Notes: generated by a model from the sequence alone, not told the origin. A DNA stretch of 64,000 nt from Corydoras sp. C115 (GCA_019802505.1 JAFMOC010000508.1:110749-174748); one strand, 5' to 3'; shown: positions 1 through 10,481, numbered from the stretch's first letter. A program made the numbers and translations.

Positions 1-142
1 AAGACACCCGATCACGTGCACAAGACAAACCAATTACAACACCGAGTTAATTAACTAAACTAATGAACACTGAACGTTAATTAACTCAAACAAACAGGAC
101 GAAACACAAAACAGGTGACAGGTGCCCTAGGCACCTGTTACA
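1..142 (-). repeat. 3' LTR of mini element copy A (partial)
   Basis: Matches 3378-3514. It ends in the palindrome-bearing LTR head whose minus-strand reading is TGTAACAGGTGCC. The adjacent 143-160, read on the minus strand, is G-rich and ends in GGGGGTAA, a plausible polypurine tract; copy B has the equivalent tract just before its 3' LTR at 14668. Confidence 0.75.
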
Positions 143-890
143 TTACCCCCGCCCCTGCGGTCGCGCAACGGGGGGACGCGACCTCTGGCGGCGTGGTCCG
201 CTGGACGCCCCCTGGCGGCGTGGGGAGGCGGACGCCCCCTGGCGGCGTGGGGAGGCGGACGCCCCCTGGCGGCGTGGGGAGGCAAACGCCCCCTGGCGGC
301 GTGCGGCGTGCGGCCCCTGGACCTCGGGCTGTGCGGCGTGCGGCCCCTGCTGCTCGGGCTGGGCGGCGTGCGGCCCCTGCTGCTCGGGCTGGGCGGCGTG
401 ACGCCCCCTGGGCTTCGGGATGGCCGGCGTGGTGCCCCTGGACTTCGGGATGGGCGGCGTGACGCCCCTGGACTTCGGGATGGGCGGCGTGACGCCCCTG
501 GACTTCGGGATGGGCGGCATGACGCCCCTGGACTTCGGGATGGGCGGCGTGACGCCCCTGGACTTCGGGATGGGCACGCGCGCTGGTAGGACCTCGGCGT
601 GCATGCATGATGGCTGGACCTCAGCGGGTTCGCACGCTGGCAGGACCTTGGCGGGCACGCACGCTGGGCGGACATTGGCGGGCACGCACGCTGGGCGGAC
701 CTCGGCGGGCACGCACACTGGCAGGACCTCGGCGGACACACACGCTGGGTGGACCTCGGCAGGCACGCACGCTGGCAGGGCATTGGCGGGCATGCACGCT
801 GGCAGGGCATTGGCGGGCATGCACGCTGGCAGGGCGTTGGCGGGTACGCACGCTGGGCGGACCTCGGGCTCGCCATCCTGCACACAAAAC
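143..890. repeat. GC-rich minisatellite inside copy A
   Basis: Consecutive blocks of tandem repeats. About 188-300 has ~27-bp units containing CCCCCTGGCGGCGTGG. About 300-570 has ~30-bp units ending CTTCGGGATGGGCG or CTGCTCGGGCTGG. About 590-870 has ~27-bp units with GGGCACGCACGCTGG. All units are multiples of three, so several frames stay open on both strands and yield long repetitive ORFs. Only the minus-strand frame continuous with the element's ORF (stop near 621) has any claim to be translated. Copy B lacks this array. Confidence 0.8.
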
Positions 891-895
891 ATATA

Positions 896-2513
896 CAGTT
901 GTGATCAAATTTATTCAACCCCCAATGCTGCGAAGGGTTTTATGGAATTCAGTGTACATTTGTAATTGTGTTCATAATGAAATCTTACAAGGACTTGTTA
1001 AAGAACTAAATGCAACTAAGATAGCATCAATTGTTTTTGTCATAAAGTATTAAATGGCCTTTTTGTGATTTCTTCATTGACACAATTATTCAACCCCTTT
1101 ACAACTACCACTCATAAGAACAGAGGTTCATTCCAGTGTTTTCAATCAGGTATTGAAAACACCTGTGGATGTCAACGAGCAGCAATCAAGCATGATAAGC
1201 ACCAATTAGGCAGATTTAAAAGGACTGTGATACTCAGCTCCTTCTAGACATCTACTGGTGTGTTTACAAGCATGGTGAAGGCAAGAGAATGGTCCCAGAA
1301 GACAAGAGAAGAGGTTATTGCTCTTCACAAGAATGGCAATGGATATAAAAAGATTGCAAAGTTGTTAAATATTCCAAGAGATACTATCGGAAGTATCATT
1401 CGCATGTTCAAGTTAAAGGGCACAGTGGAAACGTTACCTGGTCGTGGCAGAAAGAAGATCCTGACCGCGACTGCTGTGCGCTACCTGAAGTGTAATGTGG
1501 AGAAAAATCCCCGCGTGACTGCTAAGGAACTGAAAAAAGACCTGTCAGATGTGGGCACTGAAGTTTCAGCTCAGACAATAAGGCGCGCACTGCATAACGA
1601 AGACCTCCATGCCAGAACTCCCAGGCGCACCCCCTTGCTGACTCCAAAGAACAAGAAAAGTCGACTGCAGTATGCCAAAAGTCATGTGGACAAGCCACAA
1701 AGGTTTTGGGACAGTGTACTGTGGTCAGATGAAACTAAATTAGAACTGTTTGGGACAATGGACCAGCGCTATGTTTGGAGGAGGAAGAACCAGGCTTATG
1801 AACAAAAGAACACCTTGCCTACTGTAAAGCATGGCGGGGGGTCAATTATGCTTTGGGGCTGTTTTGCTTCTAATGGTACAGGAAAGCTTCAACGTTTGCA
1901 GGGTACCATGAATTCCCTTCAGTACCAGGAGATCTTGGAGGAAAATGTGATGGAGTCAGTCACAAACCTGCGGCTTGGGAGACGTTGGACCTTCCAACAG
2001 GACAATGATCCGAAGCACACATCCAAGTCCACTAGAGCATGGTTGAACATGAAAGGCTGGAACATTCTAGAGTGGCCATCGCAATCACCAGACTTAAATC
2101 CAATTGAGAACCTCTGGTGGGACCTAAAGAAGGCAGTTGCAGTGCGCAAGCCTAAGAATGTGACTGAACTGGAGGCTTTTGCTCATGAAGAATGGGCTAA
2201 GATACCCATAGGTCGCTGCAAGACACTTGTGTCAAGCTATGCTTCACGCTTGAAAGCTGTCATAACTGGAAAAGGATGTTGTACTAAGTACTAAAAAATA
2301 ATGTCACTAGGGGGTTGAATAAAACTGATAATGATGTGAGCACAGTAAAGACATTTGTGGTTATTCCATCATTAATATTATGTTATATTTGTCTAATTTA
2401 TAAGTGCCTCTTTGATATAATTGTAAATAAGATGACTGAAATGATCCAAATCAATGTCAAACTGGCCAAAACACTTTATTTCAGTGGGGGTTGAATAAAT
2501 TTGATCACAACTG
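896..2513 (+). mobile_element. Tc1/mariner element, Sleeping-Beauty-like, apparently complete
   Basis: The ends are inverted repeats of at least 28 bp, starting CAGTTGTGATC and ending GATCACAACTG, flanked by TA on both sides (894-895, 2514-2515). A second, shorter copy of the end motif (TTATTCAACCCC) lies near 1086-1098, with its inverse at about 2309-2323. This gives the double-direct-repeat (IR/DR) layout known from Sleeping Beauty-type transposons. It contains one uninterrupted transposase frame (1272-2294). It sits inside mini LTR copy A and is therefore younger than it. Confidence 0.92.
1272..2294 (+). CDS. Tc1-type DD34E transposase
   Basis: A 340-codon open frame; I chose the ATG at 1272 because MVKAREWSQKTRE is the usual N-terminus, although the frame stays open 4 codons further upstream. 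It recognises the element's ends and cuts and joins DNA in the nucleus. Residues ~8-110 form two helix-turn-helix (paired-like) units with a GRGRKK linker, an AT-hook-like nuclear targeting motif. The catalytic triad is visible: D153 in WSDETKLELF, D244 in QQDNDPKH, and E279 in NPIENLW, the same positions as in Sleeping Beauty, with 34 residues between D244 and E279. A glycine-rich KHGGGSIMLWGCF box lies between. Length matches the family (about 340). There are no stops or frameshifts, so it may encode active enzyme; expression is unknown. Confidence 0.93.
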   Translation: MVKAREWSQKTREEVIALHKNGNGYKKIAKLLNIPRDTIGSIIRMFKLKGTVETLPGRGRKKILTATAVRYLKCNVEKNPRVTAKELKKDLSDVGTEVSAQTIRRALHNEDLHARTPRRTPLLTPKNKKSRLQYAKSHVDKPQRFWDSVLWSDETKLELFGTMDQRYVWRRKNQAYEQKNTLPTVKHGGGSIMLWGCFASNGTGKLQRLQGTMNSLQYQEILEENVMESVTNLRLGRRWTFQQDNDPKHTSKSTRAWLNMKGWNILEWPSQSPDLNPIENLWWDLKKAVAVRKPKNVTELEAFAHEEWAKIPIGRCKTLVSSYASRLKAVITGKGCCTKY

Positions 2514-3148
2514 TACACCCCCACCGCAATGCCCAAACACATAGACATCTCAGACATGGGGAAGACGGACTGGACACACGAGACAGGGGGACACGGATCC
2601 ACATCTACCCTCCCGAGTGTTGGCTCCGGTACCGCCCCCTCGCAGCACGATCCAGACACAGCGCGGTCCGGCGCGGGCGCGTCACGTGACTGCCCCGCAG
2701 CACACGTACCGCGCTCAGCAGCTGCGCGCGCACGCCGCGTCTTAGCACCGCGCCGGCGCACTCTGCGTCTGGATTTCGTCACGTGGGGTTTAACAAGCTG
2801 GACCGGAGCGTCCGTCCAGAACTCCTCAGAGTTGAGGAGGGTTTGTATGGGCAGCATATGCCCATACAGGTACGACTCGCCCGCCTCATCATCGGAGATC
2901 TGAACCAAGTCCAGACCTTCCTCAGCGCAGAGCGCTTCGTACCCGTACCTCCACATCCACTCATCATCAGAGTCATAATCATACATTTCTCTGTACGAGC
3001 CGTCCTTACGGCACCGGGACGGCGGGCTGCGCATAGCGACGCACTCGCGGACACAGCGGAACGCGCCGCGAGTATGAGGCTACACGGCCCCCGCAAAGAA
3101 AAATTTTAAAAAGTGCTTACCTGGGCACTGAACTCCCCAAATTTCCTG

Positions 3149-3158
3149 GCTGGTCGTT
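3149..3158 (-). promoter_or_regulatory. Candidate self-primer binding site, copy A
   Basis: The minus-strand sequence AACGACCAGC, 7 nt inside the 5' LTR boundary, is the exact reverse complement of GCTGGTCGTT at 3334-3343 in the LTR. No tRNA-type primer site (TGG...) is present at the LTR edge. In Tf1/sushi-type elements the RNA's own 5' end primes reverse transcription in this way; the application here is inference. Confidence 0.6.
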
Positions 3159-3165
3159 CTGTCTC

Positions 3166-3514
3166 TGTCACAGTTAGTCTACCTCGGGAAGAAGCGGTGG
3201 CGCATAGGAAGCGTAGACCGCCGCGTTACACGCGCTGAAGGGAGCCAGGCACGCAGGTAGCAGAAACGGGTTTATTAAAGGTGCAGTGCACCAAAAAACA
3301 TGAAGTACAAAAAGGACTAAGTGACATAAAACAAACGACCAGCACCAAAGACAAGAAAAAATGGACATAAATACAAAAAGACACCCGATCACGTGCACAA
3401 GACAAACCAATTACAACACAGAGTTAATAAACTAAACTAATGAACACTGAACGTTAATTAACTCAAACAAACGAAACACAAAACAGGTGACAGGTGCCCT
3501 AGGCACCTGTTACA
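3166..3514 (-). repeat. 5' LTR of mini element copy A
   Basis: 349 bp, TGTAAC to TGACA on the minus strand. It opens with a perfect inverted repeat (CAGGTGCC...GGCACCTG). A TATA-like TATTTA (3373-3368 on the minus strand) lies 30 nt upstream of GCTGGTCGTT (3343-3334), the predicted transcript start and self-primer. AATAAA occurs further in. The tail shares the CTACCTGCGTGCC block with copy B. Confidence 0.8.
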
Positions 3515-3753
3515 CTGTAAATATTCCTTGGAGTTAAATTGTTCTGTTCATAATTTTTTTTATAGTACAGTCCACCTCTTATGATATTATATCTTTTAAT
3601 CTTTATGTTATTTTGTTTACATTGTGTGCACTTGCCTGTTGCTTTAATTCCATAAAATTCCTTGTTGTGGGATAATTAAAGCTTTATCTAATGTTATCTT
3701 CTCTTAGATAATTTTGTAATAGAATAAATGTACTAGGTTATTATAATGTCTTC

Positions 3754-3822
<69 letters not shown>

Positions 3823-4486
3823 ATTATAATTATTATTATTATTATTATTATTTTTTTTTTTTTTTTTTGAGTCGGCTTCATTAACATATGACTTGGGTAA
3901 CATTTACTTTGAAAGATAATATGAACTGCTGATGAAGATTACCACTCTTATCTACCTGGATATTCTCTGCTGCTGCAACTCTGCTGTGTGCTTTTTCATG
4001 AGCTTAAATAAGTTTGTTGTGTTTCCTGCTGACGTCGCATTTTCTGTAAAATACAAACAGCGCTTCTCTTTCTTTCAGACATCTTTTTTTATCTCCCACT
4101 CCGAGTCTCTCTCTCTGTACTGTGACGTGTCGACTTGGGCGGGTCAGGATGAGCCCACGTGGCCACTGTGTCACGTGACTGTGCAACAACAAAAGTGTGT
4201 GTGTGTGTGTGTGCCTGTGCCACAGTGATATCAGCGTTACAGACTCAGAAAATAGACTTTGATAAATCGGCGTGCGCACAAAAAGCTTGAGTATCGATCT
4301 TTTTACGCAAGTATTGTTCAATACCAATATCAGCGTTGGTATCGATATTATCGATATTTGTATCGATCCACACAGCTCTACCAAACGCTCCTCCACACCG
4401 GCTCTCCACTCACGACTCACTCACGCATGTGCTCGAGAGAGACAGAGAGAGGGTCTTGTGTTTGTAATTGTATGAAGTCAGGAGTA

Positions 4487-4529
<43 letters not shown>

Positions 4530-4640
4530 TGTGAGAGAGAGAAAAAGAGTGTGTGTGCATGTGTGAGAGAGAGACAGTTTGTATGAGTGTGTGTATGTGT
4601 GTAATGTTGTAGTTCTGATGTATCATTATTTCTCTCTCAG
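3515..4640. other. Non-coding; simple repeats upstream of LRR exons
   Basis: Contains a (TA)n tract (about 3757-3819), (TTA)n and poly-T (3821-3868), and (GT)n tracts (4195-4213 and about 4487-4540). No coding exon is visible. It is presumably intron upstream of the first LRR exon, since the NACHT and earlier exons of such genes would lie off the left edge. Confidence 0.5.
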
Positions 4641-4814
4641 GTTGAGTGATTGTTCTCTACCAGGTGAAAGTTGTTCAGTTCTATCTTCAGTTCTCAGTTC
4701 TGGTTCCTGCAGTCTGATAGAACTGGAACTGAGTTACAATAATCTATATGATTCAGGAGTGAAGTCTCTCTGTACTGCACTGACACAACCAGAGTGTAAA
4801 CTGAATATACTGAG
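4641..4814 (+). CDS. NLR-family LRR exon 1 in window
   Basis: An exon of exactly 174 bp (58 codons) between a pyrimidine-rich acceptor ending CTCTCTCAG and a GTAAC donor. This is the standard size of the ribonuclease-inhibitor-type LRR exons of fish NLR genes (NLRC3/NLRP-like). The translation carries the repeat signature LSDCSLPGESC, then LIELELSYNNLYDSG, KSLCTAL and PECKLNILR. It is one of a series that forms the ligand-sensing horseshoe behind a NACHT ATPase in cytosolic immune receptors. The exon begins after two bases of a split codon, the same phase as the other two LRR exons, so they can be joined in any number. The rest of the gene is upstream of the window. Confidence 0.85.
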
Positions 4815-5040
4815 GTAACACACACACACACAAACTCTCTCCCACACCCTCATCAGTATATATGCACGGGTACACACATGCAAAAGCACAAATTTACACT
4901 TTGGAGAGTGTGTGTGTGTGTGTGTGCATGTGAGTATGTTTCTGTGCATATATACTGATGTGTGTATGATTGTGCATGTAAGTGTGTGAAAGTGGGGAGT
5001 AAAGTGTGTGAGTCTGTGTGAGAAAAATAGTGTGAGAGAG

Positions 5041-5072
<32 letters not shown>

Positions 5073-5114
5073 GTGTAATGTTGTAGTTCTGATGTATTTT
5101 TATTTCTCTCCCAG

Positions 5115-5288
5115 GTTGAGTCGTTGTTCTCTATCAGATGAAAGCTGTTCAGTTCTATCTTCAGTTCTCAGTTCTGGTTCCTGCAGTCTGATAGAACTGG
5201 AACTGAGTCAGAATAAACTGTATGATTCAGGAGCAAAGTCTCTCTGTACTGCACTGACACAACCAGAGTGTAAACTGAAGATACTGAG
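5115..5288 (+). CDS. NLR-family LRR exon 2 in window
   Basis: Also exactly 174 bp with acceptor CTCTCCCAG and donor GTAAC. It is very similar to the exon at 4641-4814 (LSRCSLSDESC, LIELELSQNKLYDSG, KSLCTALTQPECKL), evidence of recent exon duplication. No stops or frameshifts are present. The donor is followed by (CA)n sequence, and a short degenerate copy of the exon end sits at about 5318-5357. The next phase-compatible LRR exon is at 44281, about 39 kb away. Confidence 0.85.
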
Positions 5289-5317
5289 GTAACAGTACAC
5301 ACACACATACACACACA

Positions 5318-5357
5318 CTAACACAACCAGAGTGTACACTGAAGATACTGAGTTAAC
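5318..5357 (+). repeat. Duplicated 3' end of LRR exon with lost donor
   Basis: Repeats the last ~37 bp of the exon ending at 5288 (ACACAACCAGAGTGTA...ACTGAG), but the donor GT has become TT, so it is not a usable splice site. It probably arose by slippage within the flanking (CA)n. Confidence 0.6.
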
Positions 5358-5400
5358 AACACACACACACATACACACACACAGAAACAAATACATCACT

Positions 5401-6027
5401 CTATGGGGGTCTGTTGGAGGTGATGGAGGTTGAAGGTGGGGGATTATGTTGGAGGTGATGCAGGTTGAAAGAGTGGTGTCTGTTGGAGGTGATGGAGGTT
5501 GAAAGTGGGGTGTCTGTTGGCGATGGAGGTGGGGTGTCTGGTGGCGATGGAGGTTAAAGGTTGAAGTTGGGGGGGGGTCTGATAGGTGGTGATAAAGGTT
5601 GAAGGTCGGCGGTCTGTTGGAGGTGATGGAGGTTAAAGTTGGAGGGGTTTGTTGGAGGTGATGGAGGTTGATGGTGGGGGTCTGTTGGAGGTGATGAAGG
5701 TTGAAGGTGGGTGGTCTGTTGAAGATGATGGAGGTTGAAGTTGAGGGGGTCTGTTAGATGGTGATGAAGGTTGAAGGTCGGCGGTCTGTTGGAGGTGATG
5801 GAGGTTAAAGTTGGAGGGGTTTGTTGGAGGTGATGGAGGTTGATGGTGGGGGTCTGTTGGAGGTGATGAAGGTTGAAGGTGGGTGGTCTGTTGAAGATGA
5901 TGGAGGTTGAAGTTGAGGGGGTCTGTTAGGTGGTGATGAAGGTTGAAGGTCGGCGGTCTGTTGGAGGTGATGGAGGTTAAAGTTGGAGGGGCTGGTTGGA
6001 GGTGATGGAGGTTGATGTTCGGGGGTC
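5401..6027 (+). repeat. ~35-bp minisatellite, left block, with 172-bp higher-order unit
   Basis: Tandem copies of a 34-36-bp unit resembling GGTCTGTTGGAGGTGATGG plus AGGTTGAAGGTGGGG. A longer period is visible: GAAGGTCGGC recurs at 5601, 5773 and 5945, a spacing of 172 bp, about five monomers. The same monomer fills 41185-43790. ORFs read through it on either strand are repeat artefacts. Confidence 0.88.
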
Positions 6028-6177
6028 AACCAGAATATCTGCATCCTCAGTCTATCCCTGCACATCCTTTATTTATACAGCACCCTCCAACCAGACTGTC
6101 TTTCTGTTTTTAAAGTTCACTCACCCAACAAACTCACTTACTGTACATACTCACTCACAAACAACAATGCTGCATAC

Positions 6178-6211
<34 letters not shown>

Positions 6212-6228
6212 GAAGTGAGAGAGACTTT
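6178..6228. repeat. (GA)n microsatellite at the 3' side of a Tx1-like LINE
   Basis: About 50 bp of GA with a few interruptions, followed by poly-T and a short AT-rich stretch before the LINE sequence at 6341. A similar (GA)n lies in the same relation to the LINE at 23329. Confidence 0.8.
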
Positions 6229-6303
6229 TTTTTTTTTTACTTTTAACGACACTTTATGTTACCATTAATAAATTATAGTTTTAGATACTAATTATTGTAT
6301 CAA

Positions 6304-6334
<31 letters not shown>

Positions 6335-6342
6335 CTATACAA

Positions 6343-9062
6343 TCAGGTAAAAACAGGTGCGAAGCAGAGCTCATCGTCCTTAAATGAGCACACTGCTTCC
6401 CCGCAGCACCAAATTGATTTCAAAGTGTCTAAATCCTTCATACATTTATAAAAGTTACAATCAATTAAAATTCTAGATTTGACCAGTCGGCTAAAAATCT
6501 TGATCACATCAGCATCTGTTGCTTGTGCAATTTTGTTTTTCCTGCTGATGTAAACCGCCATTTTGCTTTGTCCTAAAATAAAATTCACCAGTTGACTTTT
6601 GTATTTCTGTTTTTTGACGTACTTAAAACCCAGGATAAAAACCCGTGGTGTAAAAATCACATTAAGAGCTTTTAAAACAGCACTTAAAATGATAAATAAC
6701 GGATGCAGTCTAAAAAGTGTAAAAACGCATGAAACACCATTTCTCTCTGGTGACAGAAAGGACACTGGTCATTAAAATCTGGGTTTAAAACAGAAATAAA
6801 AGCATTTACAGCAATAATACCGTGGATGATCCACCACTGGAGGTCCCCCACCCGCTTGGTTAACGGTGGTTTGTACTATGCTCTCCACTCTGGTCTTACG
6901 TCATTACCAATGCCTAGTGTTTCTCTCCATGGTGGGTCAGCTCTGTTCTCCAGTTTTTTCTTATTAAGAACAAGTACACTGGCTCCATAGATGAGTTTCC
7001 CCGTGGCTGAGCTCAGGTCCATGCCTTGTTCCTTGTTGTGGTCCAGCAGGGGCTCCTGGCAGTCCTCCAGTTTAGGGGTGATTGTGGTGTTGGGGAAACG
7101 ATATTCCCCTACTGGACTGACCTCCTCTGTTGCACAGCTCTGGAGTAGTGTCTTTTCTCTGGTGGTGAGCGCTGACCTCCATCTCTGTAGGAGCTGGGCG
7201 ACAATGCGTGTAGACCTCATCCCCATCAGTACAACCAGGTCCTCCGCCCGATCCAGACCAGGTCCAGCAGCATTCAGTAGATGGTGCAGGGTGTAGATTC
7301 CGGAGGAGATCAGCGTGCTGTGCAACGAAGGGGAGGCGTTGATGTCCAGCCGAGATCCGAAGATGAGGGGTTCCTCCAAGAGCCAGTGTAAAGGCAGATC
7401 ACCTTTAAAAGTCACTTTATAAAATCCTAAAATCTTAAAAAGTCCACGATAAAAAACAGGCAAGCTGGTGATGTTCAGAGTGGTAATGTTCATAAAAAAC
7501 AAGGCTCTGTCCAGACCCAGTCCACTCACAGTTTGTAGGATCCTGTATACCACTGTCCTCCATCATCTTGTGGCAGGTAGAGGACAGCCTGAGGGATCCA
7601 GTGCAGTCGGTCCCAGAAGAAATCAACCAGCATTGCCTGTATCTTAGTTAAAATGTTAGGTGGAGGATCCACACACATTAACTTGTTCCATAGGACAGAG
7701 GCAGCGAGGTTGTTTATGACTAGTACCCGTCCCCGGTACGACATCTGAGGTACTAGCCATGTCCATCTATTTAAACGTCCTTTTAATAATGTTCTCCCAG
7801 TTTTTTTTTTCACACTCGCTGCCTCCTAAGTGTACCTCGAGATACTTAAAACCTCAATTCCTCCATGATAGTCCATTGGGAAGTGCAGGTCCCCCACCGC
7901 TCCAGTCCCCGATTAAAACTGCCTGACTTTTGGCCCAGTTCACTTTGGCAGATGATAAAACGCTAAAATCCTTTAAAACGTGTTAAAATGTTCACGTCAT
8001 TCTGTGAGTTTGAAAATACCGCCAGGTCATCTGTATATGCTGACACACACACTGTTGCATTGTTTTGTGGAATACGAAGACCAGAGATTCGATTTCTTAA
8101 AAAGCAGAGGAGGGGTTCAATGGCTAAAGTATATAACATCCTGGAGAGAGCGCAACCCTGTCTTATACCGCACTATACTTTAAAAGGAGCACATAAACCA
8201 CCGTTAACCTTCAGTACACTCTCAATGTCAATGTACGGCACCTTTTCCATATTATTAAAACCAAGGTTAAAACCGAAGGCCTCCAGAACCTTCCACATGT
8301 ACTCGTGTTATACTCTGTCAAATGATTTTTCCTGGTCTAAGAGCATGAGTCCAGTTTTTAAATGTAGAAGTCTGGAGGGCTCTAAAACTCCCGGATTAAA
8401 AATATGTTATCAAAAATGGACCTACCCGGCACACAGTACGTCTGGTCAATGTGAACTATCTGCTTCATCACCTTCTCAAGGCTAACGTTTTTGACAAACA
8501 ATAAAATCAATCAAGTCTGGCTAAAAAGAGCGTATTATCTATAGAATGAGCCGATATATACTGTCTCTGATTACCGTGTATGTCACGCCATATGTCACAC
8601 AGATCATGGGTCTCAATGAACTCACACAGTCGCCTGCGGGAAGCGTTGTGTGGTTCCATGTGGTTTCTGTCCAGATCGTCAGCAGTGCAGTTAAAATCTC
8701 CACCCAGAACTAAAATGTCATTAAAATCACAGTTAGAAATCACGTTGCTCAGAGAGTTTAAAAACATCATCCTCTCTGCTGCTGCAGTCGAGGCAGAAAT
8801 ACAGATAAAAACAAAGGTGTGTTCTTCAAAGCAGGCTTTAACTTTCAGCAGTCTCCCGGGTAAAACCTCCTCCACCGTGTAAGATCATGGGATAAAATAA
8901 TTGGTAAAAAGAACACTTACCCCACCACTTGTGGTAGAGAGATGACTTAAAACCGTGAGTCCCTTCCACTCTTTTGCCCAATCTACAGCATTATTAAAAT
9001 CACTGTGTGTTTCCTGGACAAAAACCAAATGCGCTCTCTTCTGTTTTAAAAGTTCAAAAGTT
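6343..9062 (-). pseudogene. Tx1-like LINE ORF2 (endonuclease-reverse transcriptase) remnant
   Basis: Read on the minus strand. About 9060-8510 is an APE-type endonuclease with HLVFVQETHSD, a GGDFNCTADD box and a decayed C-terminus. About 8345-7990 is RT palm: a LDQEKSFDRV block followed by an in-frame stop, GIRQGCALS, and the active-site block AYTDDLAVF near 8040. About 7813-7530 has YRGRVLVINNLAAS, typical of the region after RT in this clade. About 7553-6876 and 6765-6343 are the C-terminal region, with ILGQSKMAVY. At least four frame breaks are evident. It would have nicked target DNA and copied its own RNA in the nucleus. Confidence 0.75.
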
Positions 9063-9220
9063 CAGTTTGGTCAGAATCTTTTTTAATCTAAAAACCTTGT
9101 GTACAGTAAAAGCCCCCTCTCTTCTAAAATACTTTACATCATGTTCAAGCTGATGTGTATTTTTAAAAGACTCCTCTACCCGTACCCCTTTCTGACCTTT
9201 TGTGACTCTCAGGAACTTTT

Positions 9221-10278
9221 TTATGTCTTCAGCAGTGTACTGAACTGGGAGTTTCTCGTCCTGAGAGCACACAGACCATCCGGAGTCAGACAGGGAGCCA
9301 TCACTGTCTGAATCTCCATCTTTACATGTGGGAACCTCTCTTTGGCCTGTTTGGTCTTATTTACGTGCCTCCGCTTCTTCCTTTTACCGGGGACTGTAAA
9401 AACGAGTTCCTCCACCATTTCGATATCCTCTGTGTCTAAAAATCTAGGCATAACAGCATTTACCTTTGTCTCTTTAGCTTGCCCCAGTTCTACCACCTCA
9501 TGCCTTTCCACCCTTGGCTCCACACTGGGCTCCTCTACTTGTGGCGCAGGTACAGAGCACTCCATGTATGCCTGTTCATTTTCATTATTATCACCTGCAG
9601 TGGACACACCTGCCTTGTCCACCTCACACTCTGGGACAGGAGCCATTTCCTCCACCACTGAACAAGCAGCAGCCACAGGGGGAGCGACTACTGCAGGTCC
9701 AGCAGTGTCAGATCCGGGTATCTGTTCAGTGTTTTCTGGTTCTTTTGGGGTTGGGTTCGGCACTTTTTGGACAATCTCGAATGAATTTCAGTGTTTGAGC
9801 TCGCATATATATCATAATCAAAACCATCTACTTTAAATTTGATTGATAGTTCAAGCTCCTCCCTGTACTTCAACACCATATAGACCACTCTCCTGTACGA
9901 GATCATGTGTTTCATTTTTTGGCTCATAACAAACTTTTTTATCGGGGACACTACCTTTCCGAACCGGGAGAGTTCCTGGATAATAAGCTCGTTTTTAAGA
10001 TACGGGGGCACGTTGGACAGGATGATCTTTTTTGAAGGGGTACTTAATGGTAGGACCGGAGTCAGCTGACCTTTTTGAATCAGATCGTTCGCGATTTCGA
10101 TCGTTTTAGCAAAAATCACGACTGATCGATTCACCCGGGACGCCGCGAGCAGATTGCCGCGTCCCACCACCTCCTCCGCCACCAGACAACAACTCTCTAC
10201 ACCCACTCTGTAATCCACTTTAATCGCATGTGTGCGGGTGAGAGCCTCGTACACGGCGTCGCTGTATGGAGCCGCCAT
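9221..10278 (-). pseudogene. Tx1-like LINE ORF1 remnant
   Basis: The frame opens at an ATG at 10278 and runs about 196 codons to 9688. A second overlapping frame (9763-9221) carries the continuation, so one frameshift lies near 9690-9760. The N-terminal part has an RNA-binding, RRM-like pattern (VVIFAKTIE, IILSNVPPYLKNE, LSRFGKVVSPIKK), homologous to the 22354-21935 piece, which has VVINNVPLNIPNLKLELQRYG. The C-terminal part is acidic, proline-rich and ends in a basic KRKKRRHVNK stretch. The expected zinc knuckle is not recognisable at the break. Confidence 0.65.
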
Positions 10279-10449
10279 GCTTCAGCCCACAGGCTGAAAG
10301 CAGACGCTCCACAGCTTCAAAAATGCTTTTACTGCACCTCACACACTTACACTCCTTATTTTCTAAAAATTACAGAATTCTTTCTTTTTAATAGAAATGT
10401 TTCCCATTTTTAAATAAATAAAGTATCCAAAAAATAAATAGATAAAATT

Positions 10450-10481
<32 letters not shown>

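Larger units (their letters stand above)
621..3034 (-). pseudogene. Mini-element ORF (unknown function), split by Tc1
   Basis: Starts at an ATG at 3034 and shares about half its residues with the ORF of copy B. The best-conserved block is acidic and aromatic: a DSDDEW-like stretch, WRYG, EALCAEE, VQISDDEAGE, then YLYGH and EEFWT. A basic arginine-rich stretch follows. The Tc1 insertion at a TA (2514-2515) cuts the frame. Beyond the transposon the same frame resumes near 893 and runs through the minisatellite to a stop at 621. I do not recognise the family. The protein is neither gag nor pol; it could be a captured host fragment or a structural protein private to this element. Copy A is broken as it stands. 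Confidence 0.6.
1..3514 (-). mobile_element. Mini LTR retroelement, copy A (3' LTR cut by window edge)
   Basis: Minus-strand element. The 5' LTR is 3166-3514 and the 3' LTR is 1-142 (continuing outside the window); the two overlap with about 96% identity by eye, with one 5-bp indel and a few substitutions. On the minus strand the LTR starts TGTAACAGG and ends GTGACA. A purine-rich tract (143-160) lies directly before the 3' LTR and a candidate self-primer site directly follows the 5' LTR. The internal region carries one ORF related to copy B (14206-14574), a GC-rich minisatellite, and a Tc1 element (896-2513) inserted later. There is no gag or pol, so it is non-autonomous. The target duplication cannot be checked because one end is missing. 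Confidence 0.8.
6341..10290 (-). mobile_element. Tx1-like non-LTR retrotransposon A (decayed)
   Basis: Minus-strand LINE with ORF1 (about 10278-9221) and ORF2 (about 9062-6343), in the order ORF1, endonuclease, reverse transcriptase, C-terminal region. It is related to the LINE pieces at 10805-11100/19377-22385 and at 23329-24012; they share the motif NFILGQ(S/A)K near the C-terminus. Multiple stops and frameshifts make it inactive. The 3' end runs into short (ATAAA)n sequence at 6305-6332, close to the (GA)n tract. Confidence 0.75.

Noticed and set aside
115..965. Several long overlapping ORFs on both strands
   Set aside because: They are open because the underlying 27-30-bp repeats are multiples of three. 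Only the minus-strand frame continuous with the mini-element ORF was kept, as part of a broken gene.
3932..4228. 98-codon ORF before the LRR exons
   Set aside because: It runs into (GT)n and has no motif; no splice-bounded exon fits.
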